DNA of 52,033 bases from an uncultured Verrucomicrobia subdivision 3 bacterium. Lineage in GTDB: Bacteria > Verrucomicrobiota > Verrucomicrobiia > Limisphaerales > UBA11358. The notes beneath the pieces are model-generated. The model did no database searches and was not told the origin of the DNA. It worked only from the letters and a program-made list of their open reading frames with translations. Both the position numbers and the translations under genes were made by a program. Numbering within the stretch: the stretch's first letter is position 1; every line of letters starts with the position of its first letter. Below are positions 27,990 through 35,915 of this stretch, in pieces. Location of the stretch: NCBI GenBank assembly GCA_903850425.1, contig CAINLR010000102.1, positions 1-52,033 on the forward strand. The letters run 5' to 3'.

Positions 27990-29069
27990 ATGACTCCTAA
28001 AGAACGCATCCTGGCCATATTGAATCGCCAGCCGGTGGACCGCCTGCCAGTGGATCTCTGGCATACGCCCGAAATCGCCGCCGCCTTGCGAAATCATGTT
28101 CAGGTGGCGGACGATTTCGCCATGTGGCGGGCGCTGGGGCTGGACAAGATCGTTTGGGATTTCATGGATTACCGCACAGAGGCAGGCGAGCGCGCCGGCG
28201 GACAATCCGGCGCGGGCGCGGAATCCGGCGGCTCCCGCACCATGTGGGGCGTGCCGTTGCAGGATATTCAAGCGGGCGAGGCGCATTACGCGGAGTTTGG
28301 TTCGGCACCGTTGGCGGATTTCAACACGCCAGCCTCGCTGGATGAATACGCGTGGTGGCCGAAGGTGGAACGCTTTGACTATGACGCCGCTGTGACCTTG
28401 GCCCAAAAAGCTTCTCCGCAATTCGCTGTCATTGGCCCTTGGGTTTCGCTCTACGAGATTTACTGTCAACTGCGCGGTTTGGAACAGTCCATGATGGATC
28501 TCATCGAAAATCCTGAATTGGTGGAAGCTATTCTGGACCGGGTGGAAACCATTCAAACCGAGATGATGAAGGAGTTTTTCGCCCGCGCGCAGGGACATCT
28601 GGATCTGGTTTTCATCAGCGACGACATCGCCGGACAAAAGTCGCTGCTGCTGTCGCCGCGCCTGTGGCAGACCCATCTCCAGCCGCGTTTGAAACGCTGG
28701 TGCGAGCTGATTCATGCGCACCGACTGCGGGTGTTTTACCATACCGACGGCGCGGCGCGACCGTTGCTCAAGCCAATTCTCGATTGCGGTGTGGATGTGC
28801 TAAACCCCATTCAACACGCCTGTCCGGGCATGGACATGGCGGAACTGAAAAAGGAATTTGGTTCGCGCGTCATCTTTCATGGCGGCGTGGACAACCAAAG
28901 CATCCTGCCGCGCGGCACAGTGGACCAGGTGCGCGCCGAAGTGAGCAATTGCCTGCGCACCTTGGGTGCGGGACGTGAGGGTTTTATCTGCTCATCCTGC
29001 CACAATGTCCAAGCCGGCACGCCGCTGGAAAATATTTTCGCGATGATCGAGACCGTGCAGAAATCATGA
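27990..29069 (+). CDS. UroD-superfamily protein (methyltransferase-like, not HemE)
   Basis: A 359-residue cytoplasmic protein with a uroporphyrinogen decarboxylase fold. It opens TPKERILAILNRQPVDRLPV, the standard start of the UroD/MtaA superfamily. The C-terminal half has HTDGAARPLL, NPIQHACPGMDMAELKKEFG, FHGGVDNQSILP and the tail ICSSCHNVQAGTPLENI. The His and the Cys/His near the end are placed like the zinc-ligand region of MtaA/MtbA-type corrinoid methyltransferases, but a full zinc motif cannot be confirmed. Many such paralogues in Verrucomicrobiota lie in sugar clusters with unknown function; haem synthesis is unlikely here. It is 13 bp from the oxygenase fusion, in the same operon, which suggests a link to methyl-group handling. 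That link is inference. Confidence 0.75.
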   Translation: MTPKERILAILNRQPVDRLPVDLWHTPEIAAALRNHVQVADDFAMWRALGLDKIVWDFMDYRTEAGERAGGQSGAGAESGGSRTMWGVPLQDIQAGEAHYAEFGSAPLADFNTPASLDEYAWWPKVERFDYDAAVTLAQKASPQFAVIGPWVSLYEIYCQLRGLEQSMMDLIENPELVEAILDRVETIQTEMMKEFFARAQGHLDLVFISDDIAGQKSLLLSPRLWQTHLQPRLKRWCELIHAHRLRVFYHTDGAARPLLKPILDCGVDVLNPIQHACPGMDMAELKKEFGSRVIFHGGVDNQSILPRGTVDQVRAEVSNCLRTLGAGREGFICSSCHNVQAGTPLENIFAMIETVQKS

Positions 29070-29082
29070 ATTCACCAACCGT

Positions 29083-31341
29083 ATGAGTCAGACCATCGCT
29101 TCCGATTACAGTCTTACCGGCGCGAACGCGGCGCAGGCGGTGGAAAAAGGTCTCGCCGAGGCCGAGTGGTATGCCACCCCGATTCCAAAGGCGGAAATGC
29201 GCCAACTCCTCGAACGCCGCAATGGCCCCGCCCTCCGCGATACCGCGCTGCTATTCGCGCTCCTGCTGACAACCGGGTATGCCACCGTCGCGCTTTGGGG
29301 GGGTTGGTGGGTGGTGATTCCTTATCTCAGCTACGCCGTGCTCTACGGCACGAGTTCAGATTCGCGCTGGCACGAATGCGGACACGGAACAGCGTTCAAG
29401 ACCGACTGGATGAACTCCGCGCTCTACGAAATCGCTTCGTTCATGGTGATGCGCGAATCCGTGGTCTGGCGCTGGAGCCACACGCGGCATCACAGCGACA
29501 CCATCATCGTCGGTCGCGACCCGGAGATCCAGTTGCCCCGTCCGCCTGATATTCGCGGGTTGATTCTGAGCGTTTGCGCCGTGGGCGGATACCGCACCTA
29601 TTTTCCCAGCCTGTTCCGGCACGCGCTTGGCCGCATGTCGGCCGGCGAACGCACATTTGTTCCGGAGAGTGAGTTTTCCAAAGTCTATCGGAACGCGCGG
29701 ATCTGTGTTGCGCTTTACGGCTTGGTGATCGCCTCCGCCATTCTGTGGCAAAGTTGGATTCCGATCTTCCTGTTTGTCCTGCCGCAATTTTTCGGCACGT
29801 GGCTCATGATCATCCACAACACCACGCAGCACGCCGGACTGGCCGAGAATGTCCTCGACCACCGGCTCAACTGCCGCACGGTTTACATGAACCCGATCAG
29901 CCGGTTCATCTACTGGAACATGAACTATCATGTCGAGCACCACATGTTTCCGCTCGTGCCTTACCACGCGCTGCCGAAATTGCACGCGGCCATCAAGAGT
30001 GATTGTCCTCCGCCGTATCCTTCAATTCTTTCCGCGTGGCGCGAAATCCTGCCCGCTCTGCTCCGGCAGGTGAATGATCCCGCCTACCATGTCAAACGCC
30101 AGTTGCCGCCGACGCGTCTGCGGGCGGCGGAAGGCACCCGCACCTCGGACGCTGCAACTGATGCCGAAGGGTGGATCGAAATCTGTGCGACGACTGATCT
30201 CGGGAAATCGGACGTGCTCCGCTTCGATCATGGCCGAAAAACCTACGCACTTTGTCGCGACGGCAATGGTTCGCTCTTCGCCACGGACGGCATCTGCACG
30301 CACGGCAACAATCATCTCGCGGACGGCCTCGTCATCGGCGGCACGATCGAATGCCCGAAGCACAACGGACGCTTCCACCTCGCCGACGGCTCACCCGCCC
30401 GTGCGCCAATCTGCCGCGGCCTGCGCACCTATCCGCTGGAAGCGCGCAACGGCCGGCTGTTTCTGAATCTCAACCGCCCCGGCGGTGCGGGCGCGCGTGA
30501 AGCCAAACCCATCACGTTGCGCGTCGTCAGCAACCGCAACGTCGCCACGTTCATCAAGGAACTGGTGCTGGAACCTGCGGACGCCGCCGCGAAGGTGGAG
30601 TTCCTGCCCGGAGACTATTTGCAGTTCGACATTCCAAGCTACGGCACGATCCGCTTCGGCGATTTGGACATTCCTGAACCCTATGCCTCAGTGTGGCGGG
30701 CGCATCATGTCTTTGATCTTGTCGCCACGCATCCCGGTGATGCTCGTCGCAACAATTACTCGCTGGCCAGCAATGCCCGCACCGAATCCACCTTGCGTTT
30801 CAACGTCCGCATCGCCACGCCGCCGCCGGGACAGGATTGTCCGCCCGGCATCGGCTCGGCTTTCATGTTCAAGCTGAAACCCGGCGACACCGTCAGCGCC
30901 ATCGGGCCGTTCGGCGACTTTCACCTCAAGCCCACGCAAAAGGAAATGGTGTATATCGGCGGCGGTGCGGGCATGGCCCCGTTGCGCTCGCACCTGTCGC
31001 ACCTGTTTGAAACCGAAGCCACCGCCCGCCGCGTGAGCTTCTGGTATGGCGCGCGATCCCGGCAGGAAATTTTTTATCAGGATTATTTTGCAGGCCTCGC
31101 GGCCAAATTCCCAAACTTCCGCTTTCACCTCGCGCTGTCCATCCCGCTGCCGGAGGACAACTGGACCGAGCATCGCGGCCTCATCCACGAAGTTGTCCGG
31201 GAACAATATCTCCAGTCTCACGCGAACCTCCGGGCCGTCGAGTTTTATCTCTGCGGTCCGCCGCAGATGATTGCCGCGTGCCGCAAAATGCTGGCCAGCC
31301 TCGGCGTCGCGGAATCGCAAATCGCCTTCGACGAATTTTAA
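29083..31341 (+). CDS. Desaturase-like oxygenase / Rieske / NqrF-like reductase fusion (MocDEF-like)
   Basis: A 752-residue three-part protein. Residues about 50-320 form a membrane diiron fatty-acid-desaturase domain: hydrophobic spans at 55-90 and 208-245, with His boxes HECGH (97-101), HTRHH (133-137) and HVEHH (283-287) plus HNTTQH (245-250). Residues about 362-465 are a Rieske [2Fe-2S] domain: C405-T-H407 and C424-P-K-H427. Residues about 474-752 are an FAD/NAD(P) reductase of the NqrF type: NNYSLAS (557-563) for flavin, GGGAGMAPLRS (626-636) for the nucleotide, YLCGPP (722-727) near the end. The plant-type ferredoxin domain of NqrF is absent, replaced by the Rieske domain. The three parts correspond to MocD, MocE and MocF of rhizopine (O-methyl-inosamine) catabolism, so NADH-driven oxidative O-demethylation is the likely reaction, with formaldehyde as coproduct. 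Lipid desaturation is the alternative. Confidence 0.85.
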   Translation: MSQTIASDYSLTGANAAQAVEKGLAEAEWYATPIPKAEMRQLLERRNGPALRDTALLFALLLTTGYATVALWGGWWVVIPYLSYAVLYGTSSDSRWHECGHGTAFKTDWMNSALYEIASFMVMRESVVWRWSHTRHHSDTIIVGRDPEIQLPRPPDIRGLILSVCAVGGYRTYFPSLFRHALGRMSAGERTFVPESEFSKVYRNARICVALYGLVIASAILWQSWIPIFLFVLPQFFGTWLMIIHNTTQHAGLAENVLDHRLNCRTVYMNPISRFIYWNMNYHVEHHMFPLVPYHALPKLHAAIKSDCPPPYPSILSAWREILPALLRQVNDPAYHVKRQLPPTRLRAAEGTRTSDAATDAEGWIEICATTDLGKSDVLRFDHGRKTYALCRDGNGSLFATDGICTHGNNHLADGLVIGGTIECPKHNGRFHLADGSPARAPICRGLRTYPLEARNGRLFLNLNRPGGAGAREAKPITLRVVSNRNVATFIKELVLEPADAAAKVEFLPGDYLQFDIPSYGTIRFGDLDIPEPYASVWRAHHVFDLVATHPGDARRNNYSLASNARTESTLRFNVRIATPPPGQDCPPGIGSAFMFKLKPGDTVSAIGPFGDFHLKPTQKEMVYIGGGAGMAPLRSHLSHLFETEATARRVSFWYGARSRQEIFYQDYFAGLAAKFPNFRFHLALSIPLPEDNWTEHRGLIHEVVREQYLQSHANLRAVEFYLCGPPQMIAACRKMLASLGVAESQIAFDEF

Positions 31342-31358
31342 CCACCCCACCATCTGCC

Positions 31359-32270
31359 ATGCCTCGATTCACCAATGACGGTTCCGCCGCTGCGCCGAAA
31401 CTGCGTGTCTATCTCAATCTGGACAACCTGGTTGACTTGCGCGCGGACACGATCTGGCCCGGGCTGACGGGGCGGGCGCAATTCGAGCGGCTGGCGGCAG
31501 ACGGTTTCGCAGGGGCGCAACGCACCGAAGATAACGCACCGCCTGCCGGCAGCCCCATTCCGTTTTGTGGTTGTGACCGCATCAACAAACCAGCCGAGGC
31601 CGATGCCATCGCCGCCAAGCATGCCGCACGCGGCTACACCTGCCTGACAGTTCACGCGGGCTGGGGTTTGGAGGATGATGCGGAAGTGGATCGCCTCGTC
31701 GAAGCCATTCTCGTCGCGTCCGACCAGCATCGGTTGCCCATTTTCATCGAGACCCACCGCGCCACCATCACGCAGGACATCTGGCGCACTGTGCGAATTG
31801 CCAATAAATTTCCCGAAGTCCGCTTCAATGCCGATTTCAGCCACTATTACACGGGGCAAGAAATGGTTTACGGCGGCATGGCAATGAAACTCGCCTTCAT
31901 GGAGCCGATCCTGGCCAGGACTGGTTTCATGCACGGACGCATCTCCAGCCCCGGGTGCATGCAGGTGCCGGTGGATGTGAATTCAGAGCGGCCCCGGCAG
32001 GCTCACGGTGTTGCCAACTATCTGGAACACTTCCGGGAGCTTTGGACGCGCGCCATGCAAGGGTTCCTTCGCGCTGCCGCATCCGGAGATTATCTCATTT
32101 TTGCGCCGGAGCTGTTGGCCGGCACTTACTACTATGCCCGCTTGTTTCCCGATGCGGGTGGAAAATTGGTTGAGGAAAGTGATCGCTATCAGCAGGCGCT
32201 GCTTTACCGGCAAATAGCCGGCGAGTGTTTCGCCGAAGCTCGACGCCGTTGCACAGAGTCCTCGGAATAA
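31359..32270 (+). CDS. Xylose-isomerase-like TIM-barrel sugar isomerase/epimerase
   Basis: A 303-residue protein from the Met at 31359, 17 bp after the fusion gene; an upstream Met would overlap that gene and is unlikely. It has the AP-endonuclease-2/IolE-MocC TIM-barrel pattern: LRVYLNLDNLVDL at the start, TVHAGWGLEDDAEVDRLV in the middle, then IFIETHRATITQDIW and VRFNADFSHYYTGQE, where Glu and Asp/His are the usual metal ligands. No signal peptide is present, so it is cytoplasmic. MocC of the rhizopine pathway belongs to the same fold, which strengthens comparison with the moc genes. The reaction is unknown; isomerisation, epimerisation or dehydration of a demethylated sugar or cyclitol are all possible. 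Confidence 0.75.
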   Translation: MPRFTNDGSAAAPKLRVYLNLDNLVDLRADTIWPGLTGRAQFERLAADGFAGAQRTEDNAPPAGSPIPFCGCDRINKPAEADAIAAKHAARGYTCLTVHAGWGLEDDAEVDRLVEAILVASDQHRLPIFIETHRATITQDIWRTVRIANKFPEVRFNADFSHYYTGQEMVYGGMAMKLAFMEPILARTGFMHGRISSPGCMQVPVDVNSERPRQAHGVANYLEHFRELWTRAMQGFLRAAASGDYLIFAPELLAGTYYYARLFPDAGGKLVEESDRYQQALLYRQIAGECFAEARRRCTESSE

Positions 32271-32413
32271 ATGGCTGGGGCGGTCCGGACGCGCTGTGAG
32301 CGGACGGAGTAAGTCCGCCTTCGTCACGGATTAAATGTCGGCCTTGCCCGACTGGATGCGGCATCGGCAGCATGGTTGCCAACATGAATTTAACCAGCTA
32401 TTAGTATCCATCA

Positions 32414-33316
32414 ATGGAATCCGGCCATAAGAGTTTTTCCCGTTATTTTCCGGTCAGCGTGCGCGACCGGAAATGGGGCTGGCATGTCACCACCGTTGGC
32501 GAAATGCGGAGTCTTCCGGGAGAGACTTATCCGGAGGCGGGTCATCCGAAAGGATACAATTTTGTCTGGTCCAAGGGCCGGGTGCTGGATTGCCACGCGC
32601 TGCTCTATATCTCACACGGACACGGATCCTTTGAATCGCGGCAGAGCGCCCGGCAACCCATTGAAGCGGGCCAGGTGATTTTTTTGTTTCCCGGCGTCTG
32701 GCATCGCTACCGGCCCGATGCGCAATCCGGCTGGCACGAACACTGGGTTGGCTTTGATGGCGACGTGGCCCGGCGCTGGGTGAAGAATAAGTTTTTCCCA
32801 ACCCATACGCCGGTATTCAAACCGGGACAGGAGGAAAAATGGCTGCTGCTCTTCACCGAACTGATCGCGGTCATCAAATTGAATCGCCCCGCGCTGCAGC
32901 AGGTGATGGCGGGGTTTACCGCGCAGATGCTGGGTCTGCTTTACTCCGGACAACAGGCGGGACTGGCTGGCGATGACCAGGCCCTGCATGTCGTCCAACG
33001 AGCCATTGCGAGGATGCAGACCGATTTGGAGAGCGGCCTGAATGCGCAGGCGCTCGCCCGCGAGCTGAACGTGAGCTACAGTTCGTTCCGCCACACGTTC
33101 CAACAGCACACCGGCTCCAGTCCGCACCAATATCTGCTGGAGTTGCGCCTGGTGCGCGCCCGCAATCTGCTCACGCAGACAACCCAAAGCGTTAAAGAAA
33201 TCGCGCAACACGCGGGCTTTGACGACGAACACTACTTTTGCCGCTTTTTCAAAATGAAGACGGGTTTGACCCCTGGCCAGTGGCGGTCGCGCTCATTGGC
33301 TCGGCACACTTTGTAG
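32414..33316 (+). CDS. AraC-family transcriptional regulator
   Basis: A 300-residue regulator with an N-terminal cupin-like sensing domain (CHALLYISHGHGSFESRQSA, GQVIFLFPGVWHRYRPDA, HEHWVGFDG) and a C-terminal double helix-turn-helix (ALARELNVSYSSFRHTFQQH; VKEIAQHAGFDDEHYFCRFF; KMKTGLTPGQWR). This is the AraC/XylS layout of sugar-responsive activators. It lies 143 bp after the TIM-barrel gene on the same strand, so it may be expressed from its own promoter or as the last gene of the operon. It is the only sugar-type regulator in the window and is the natural candidate to control the demethylase operon and perhaps the divergent rhamnosidase block. The effector is unknown. Confidence 0.85.
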   Translation: MESGHKSFSRYFPVSVRDRKWGWHVTTVGEMRSLPGETYPEAGHPKGYNFVWSKGRVLDCHALLYISHGHGSFESRQSARQPIEAGQVIFLFPGVWHRYRPDAQSGWHEHWVGFDGDVARRWVKNKFFPTHTPVFKPGQEEKWLLLFTELIAVIKLNRPALQQVMAGFTAQMLGLLYSGQQAGLAGDDQALHVVQRAIARMQTDLESGLNAQALARELNVSYSSFRHTFQQHTGSSPHQYLLELRLVRARNLLTQTTQSVKEIAQHAGFDDEHYFCRFFKMKTGLTPGQWRSRSLARHTL

Positions 33317-33785
33317 CCAAGCCAAAACGCCGTCTTCGCGCTGATATGGGAACGCCAGGCCATCAACCCAGGTGAGCGCTGAGCGTTTCAAAGCCGGATT
33401 CGGTAAAACTTCTTCGGTGCATTCCTGGCGGGCAAGTGAGGCGAAACCTCCGTCACGCCGCTGAGCGGGCCGGTGCAGGCATCCGCCTGCAGCAGGTGCC
33501 AACCGCCCAGGACATCTACAACCGGTGACTTGGGCAATCCATCTCTTACTGCCCGGCGTCGCGTGGTGCTGAGAAATAATTGCGACGCATCATCGCTGGC
33601 GATGACAAAATAGAAGGTGCCCGTTAAACCGTTGAACGATTGTGCGCAGGAATCATCACCATTGGCCTAACCACCACGTTAGTCACGCCGCGACCAAGCC
33701 AACCGGCAGCGTGCGAACGCTTTTACCGGTAACACGGACAACCGGTGGCCAACCAGAGACCACCCGGCAGTTCATTTTGAGAGTT
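33317..33785. other. Intergenic region with decayed coding DNA
   Basis: These 469 bp between the AraC gene and a small minus-strand gene contain the PA14-protein remnant listed separately. Upstream of the remnant (about 33667-33785, minus strand) short stretches such as GVTNVVVRP look like further decayed coding sequence interrupted by stops. No transcription signal was identified. Confidence 0.4.
33388..33666 (-). pseudogene. Remnant of a secreted PA14-domain protein
   Basis: The minus strand is open for 92 codons from a stop at 33667-33669 to TGA at 33388-33390. It encodes GTFYFVIASDDASQLFLSTT, the core strand pattern of PA14 domains ('YtFwiaSDDgsrLwls'), then GGWHLLQADACTGPL and an end of APKKFYRIRL, the C-terminal form common to Verrucomicrobial secreted proteins. 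There is no start codon or signal peptide and the PA14 domain is incomplete. It appears to be the 3' end of a lost gene, with internal deletion between the PA14 strand and the C-terminus. Confidence 0.5.
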
Positions 33786-34160
33786 TTAGGTTTGTGCCTG
33801 CCGGCTCGCTGAAGCATCCAACGGCACGATTGGGTTGGATATGCCGGCGGATGTTTCCAGAAACACATTATCCGTGGGTGGCACCTGACTCAGAGCAGGC
33901 TCTTTGAGAGGCGCAGGTTTGGTTTCGAAATCCGATTCCGCTTGGAATAAGTAATGCACGGTGGCCACCAATGTGCGCGCGTCGGCCAGCAGTTGGCCCT
34001 TGGGCACGTGGTGCCTGCCGGTCGCGTTTATGAAGGTGGGCAAAAACAAGGCCCCACCCAGGCAAAGGCAAGCCACCACGGCAGCGAAACGGAGGAATGG
34101 ATGCTGGCGAGGCTCGGGGCGGCGTTGTTCATCGGTCCGGCTATGCGGGGAATTTTTCAT
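33786..34160 (-). CDS. Small single-pass membrane protein, unknown
   Basis: A 124-residue protein with a basic N-terminus, one transmembrane span at about residues 24-44 (FLRFAAVVACLCLGGALFLP) and a proline-rich C-terminal tail. It resembles no family I recognise. It lies 77 bp after the PDZ gene on the same strand and may be the last gene of the sigma-factor operon. An opposite-strand frame of 72 codons overlaps it but looks like a shadow. Reality as a gene is moderately likely. Confidence 0.5.
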   Translation of the reverse strand: MKNSPHSRTDEQRRPEPRQHPFLRFAAVVACLCLGGALFLPTFINATGRHHVPKGQLLADARTLVATVHYLFQAESDFETKPAPLKEPALSQVPPTDNVFLETSAGISNPIVPLDASASRQAQT

Positions 34161-34237
34161 AATTTGGTTTAACGGTTACTAATTTATTGGTTTAGTTCTC
34201 TCGACCCTATCCGAACACACCAGCCTGACCTTTTGTT

Positions 34238-35380
34238 TCAGATTTTTTGCGGACTTTCGGATTGCGCCTGGGGTTCCGGTGCTCCGTGCTCTGCCGGTTT
34301 TACTTTTGGGAGCAGGGGTTTGACTTTTTCCCACAGCGCCGCCGGCACTTTCTGCTGCTGTTCCTGGGTCTCAATTTCTCCGTCGAAGATCAACTTGCCA
34401 TCTGCGTCATGCGCGGTGAGATGCTTCTTGGGGCTGGCCATCAGAATCAAGCTGCCGGCTTCGTCGGTCTTGACGATCGTCTTCACGGAGCGATCGTCTT
34501 GCATCACGGTCACGGTGGCGTCTTTATCCACATCCACGGTTTCCGGCCCGATGGGAGCTTTTGGTGGAAGCGGGCGACCCGGCTTGGCGGGCGCGGCGGG
34601 CGGCGCGGCCCGCCGGGCGGCATCGGACTGACGCAACGCTTCCTGGATGGCTTGGCGAGCCTCTTCAATATTGCGTTGGACTTCAATATTCAACCGTTGT
34701 TTGTCCTGGCCGCCGATCGCCCCGGGAGATTTCTGGTTCTCCAGCACCCAATCAAAACTTCTGGCTCCGGGAGCAAGTTCAGGAAATTCGCCAGCCGGGC
34801 CGGGTCCCGCCGACCACGCCAAGCTTTCCGTTCGTTTGGCCAAGGTGGCGGAGACCGTTTGTTTTTTTCCGCCGCGATGCAACGTCAGCTTGATTGAGTC
34901 GCCCTCTTTTTGCATTTGAACCAGTTTGCGCAACTGGATTGGGTCAACCAGCATCTGGTCGTCCAACGCTTCGATCACGTCATATTTTTGAATGCCAGCC
35001 TTGGCCGCTGGGCTGTCGGGTGCCACGAAATTCACCACCAGACCTTGACCCGGTTTCAACCCCAGTTGCGACGCGAGCACTTCCGGCACGTCCTCGGTGG
35101 CAAGACCCAGCCACGTCACTTCGCGCGTGGCGTCCTTTCCCGCTTGTGGATGAAGTGATTCGATTTTGATCACCCGCCGGGTGGTGCTGATTCCGCCCGG
35201 GGCTTGAGCCAGATCTTCGTCGCCAGGTCCTCCAGCGGTGACGAAGACTTTTTGGGTGCGACTCGTCGGTGCTGGCGGCGGCGCAGGTTGTGCCATCGTG
35301 GTTCCCGCTAACAGCAAGACGCCGGCGGCAACTGCACTCCAGGTTCGTGTTTTGTTTGCACTCGAATTGGTCGTTTTCAT
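34238..35380 (-). CDS. Secreted or membrane-anchored PDZ-domain protein
   Basis: About 380 residues from Met at 35380; an earlier Met at 35416 would overlap the upstream gene by 14 bases. The N-terminus carries a signal or anchor (WSAVAAGVLLLAGTTMAQ). A PDZ domain follows at about 90-185: 'WLGLATEDVPEVLASQLGL', GLVVNFVAPDSPAAKAGIQK, YDVIEALDDQMLVDPIQLRK. A proline/alanine-rich linker and a beta-rich tail (VTVMQDDRSVKTIVKTDEAG) end the protein. There is no HtrA-type serine protease domain. PDZ proteins encoded next to ECF sigma and anti-sigma genes often sense envelope protein state or regulate proteolysis; that role is inferred. It starts 22 bp after the anti-sigma-like gene. Confidence 0.8.
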   Translation of the reverse strand: MKTTNSSANKTRTWSAVAAGVLLLAGTTMAQPAPPPAPTSRTQKVFVTAGGPGDEDLAQAPGGISTTRRVIKIESLHPQAGKDATREVTWLGLATEDVPEVLASQLGLKPGQGLVVNFVAPDSPAAKAGIQKYDVIEALDDQMLVDPIQLRKLVQMQKEGDSIKLTLHRGGKKQTVSATLAKRTESLAWSAGPGPAGEFPELAPGARSFDWVLENQKSPGAIGGQDKQRLNIEVQRNIEEARQAIQEALRQSDAARRAAPPAAPAKPGRPLPPKAPIGPETVDVDKDATVTVMQDDRSVKTIVKTDEAGSLILMASPKKHLTAHDADGKLIFDGEIETQEQQQKVPAALWEKVKPLLPKVKPAEHGAPEPQAQSESPQKI

Positions 35381-35402
35381 TTTTGTAGTTTTTGATTGTT
35401 GG

Positions 35403-35915
35403 TTAATAAGTTTCAAATCCCACCGGCACGACTTCCACCCGTGGCTTGCTGTTTTCTACTACCAGGCCGCGCGCTTTGTCGCTCACAACAACTTGGTCCA
35501 TCCAGTTCTCGCACCGGAAGCGCACTGGCTCCCCGTTGGGCAGTCGGGCCACCGCGTCGAACGACGACACCAGTTGCTGGTTAATTTTTACATCGTCAGC
35601 TTTGATCAAGGAACCGGCGGCACGGGTGCTGCTGAGGGAACCGGCGGCGCGGCTCGCTGGGCGGTTCACCAAGGGCTGGCTTCCCTGCCAGGCCACCATC
35701 ACAGCCACCGTCAACGCCGTGGCAGGAATCAGCCAGCGCAACGTTCTGCGCAAGTTCCGCCAGAAATCCGCCATTGACGGAGTGATCGTTTCGGACTCAG
35801 CGCGCATCTGCTTCGGCTCCGCGACCCGCAAACGCGCCGCGAAATCTTCCGGCAGTTTGCCGGGCGTCGTTCGCCGCAGTTGCTGTTCAAAGGCCTCAAG
35901 TTCGTGATCGGTCAT
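35403..35915 (-). CDS. Membrane anti-sigma-factor-like protein
   Basis: 170 residues. The start ATG at 35915-35913 overlaps the sigma-factor stop (ATGA), so the two are translationally coupled; an upstream Met at 36035 would lie deep in the sigma gene. A cytoplasmic N-terminal part (DHELEAFEQQLRRTTPGKLP) is followed by one transmembrane helix at about 61-77 (WLIPATALTVAVMVAW) and a periplasmic tail. No zinc-binding HxxxCxxC motif of ZAS anti-sigmas is present, so the assignment rests on topology and on coupling to the sigma gene. It most likely holds the sigma factor at the membrane until a signal is received. Confidence 0.65.
   Translation of the reverse strand: MTDHELEAFEQQLRRTTPGKLPEDFAARLRVAEPKQMRAESETITPSMADFWRNLRRTLRWLIPATALTVAVMVAWQGSQPLVNRPASRAAGSLSSTRAAGSLIKADDVKINQQLVSSFDAVARLPNGEPVRFRCENWMDQVVVSDKARGLVVENSKPRVEVVPVGFETY

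Noticed and set aside
27990-29069. Identification of the UroD-fold gene as hemE
   Set aside because: The gene is in a sugar/oxygenase operon with no haem genes and its Cys/His-bearing C-terminus fits UroD-like paralogues better.
29083-31341. Identification as a fatty-acid desaturase for membrane lipids
   Set aside because: Not excluded, but the fused Rieske and NqrF-like domains match the MocD-MocE-MocF set, and the neighbours are sugar genes.
33954-34172. A 72-codon plus-strand frame overlapping the small membrane protein gene
   Set aside because: The minus-strand frame has a clear membrane span and fits the operon; the plus-strand frame has no recognisable feature.
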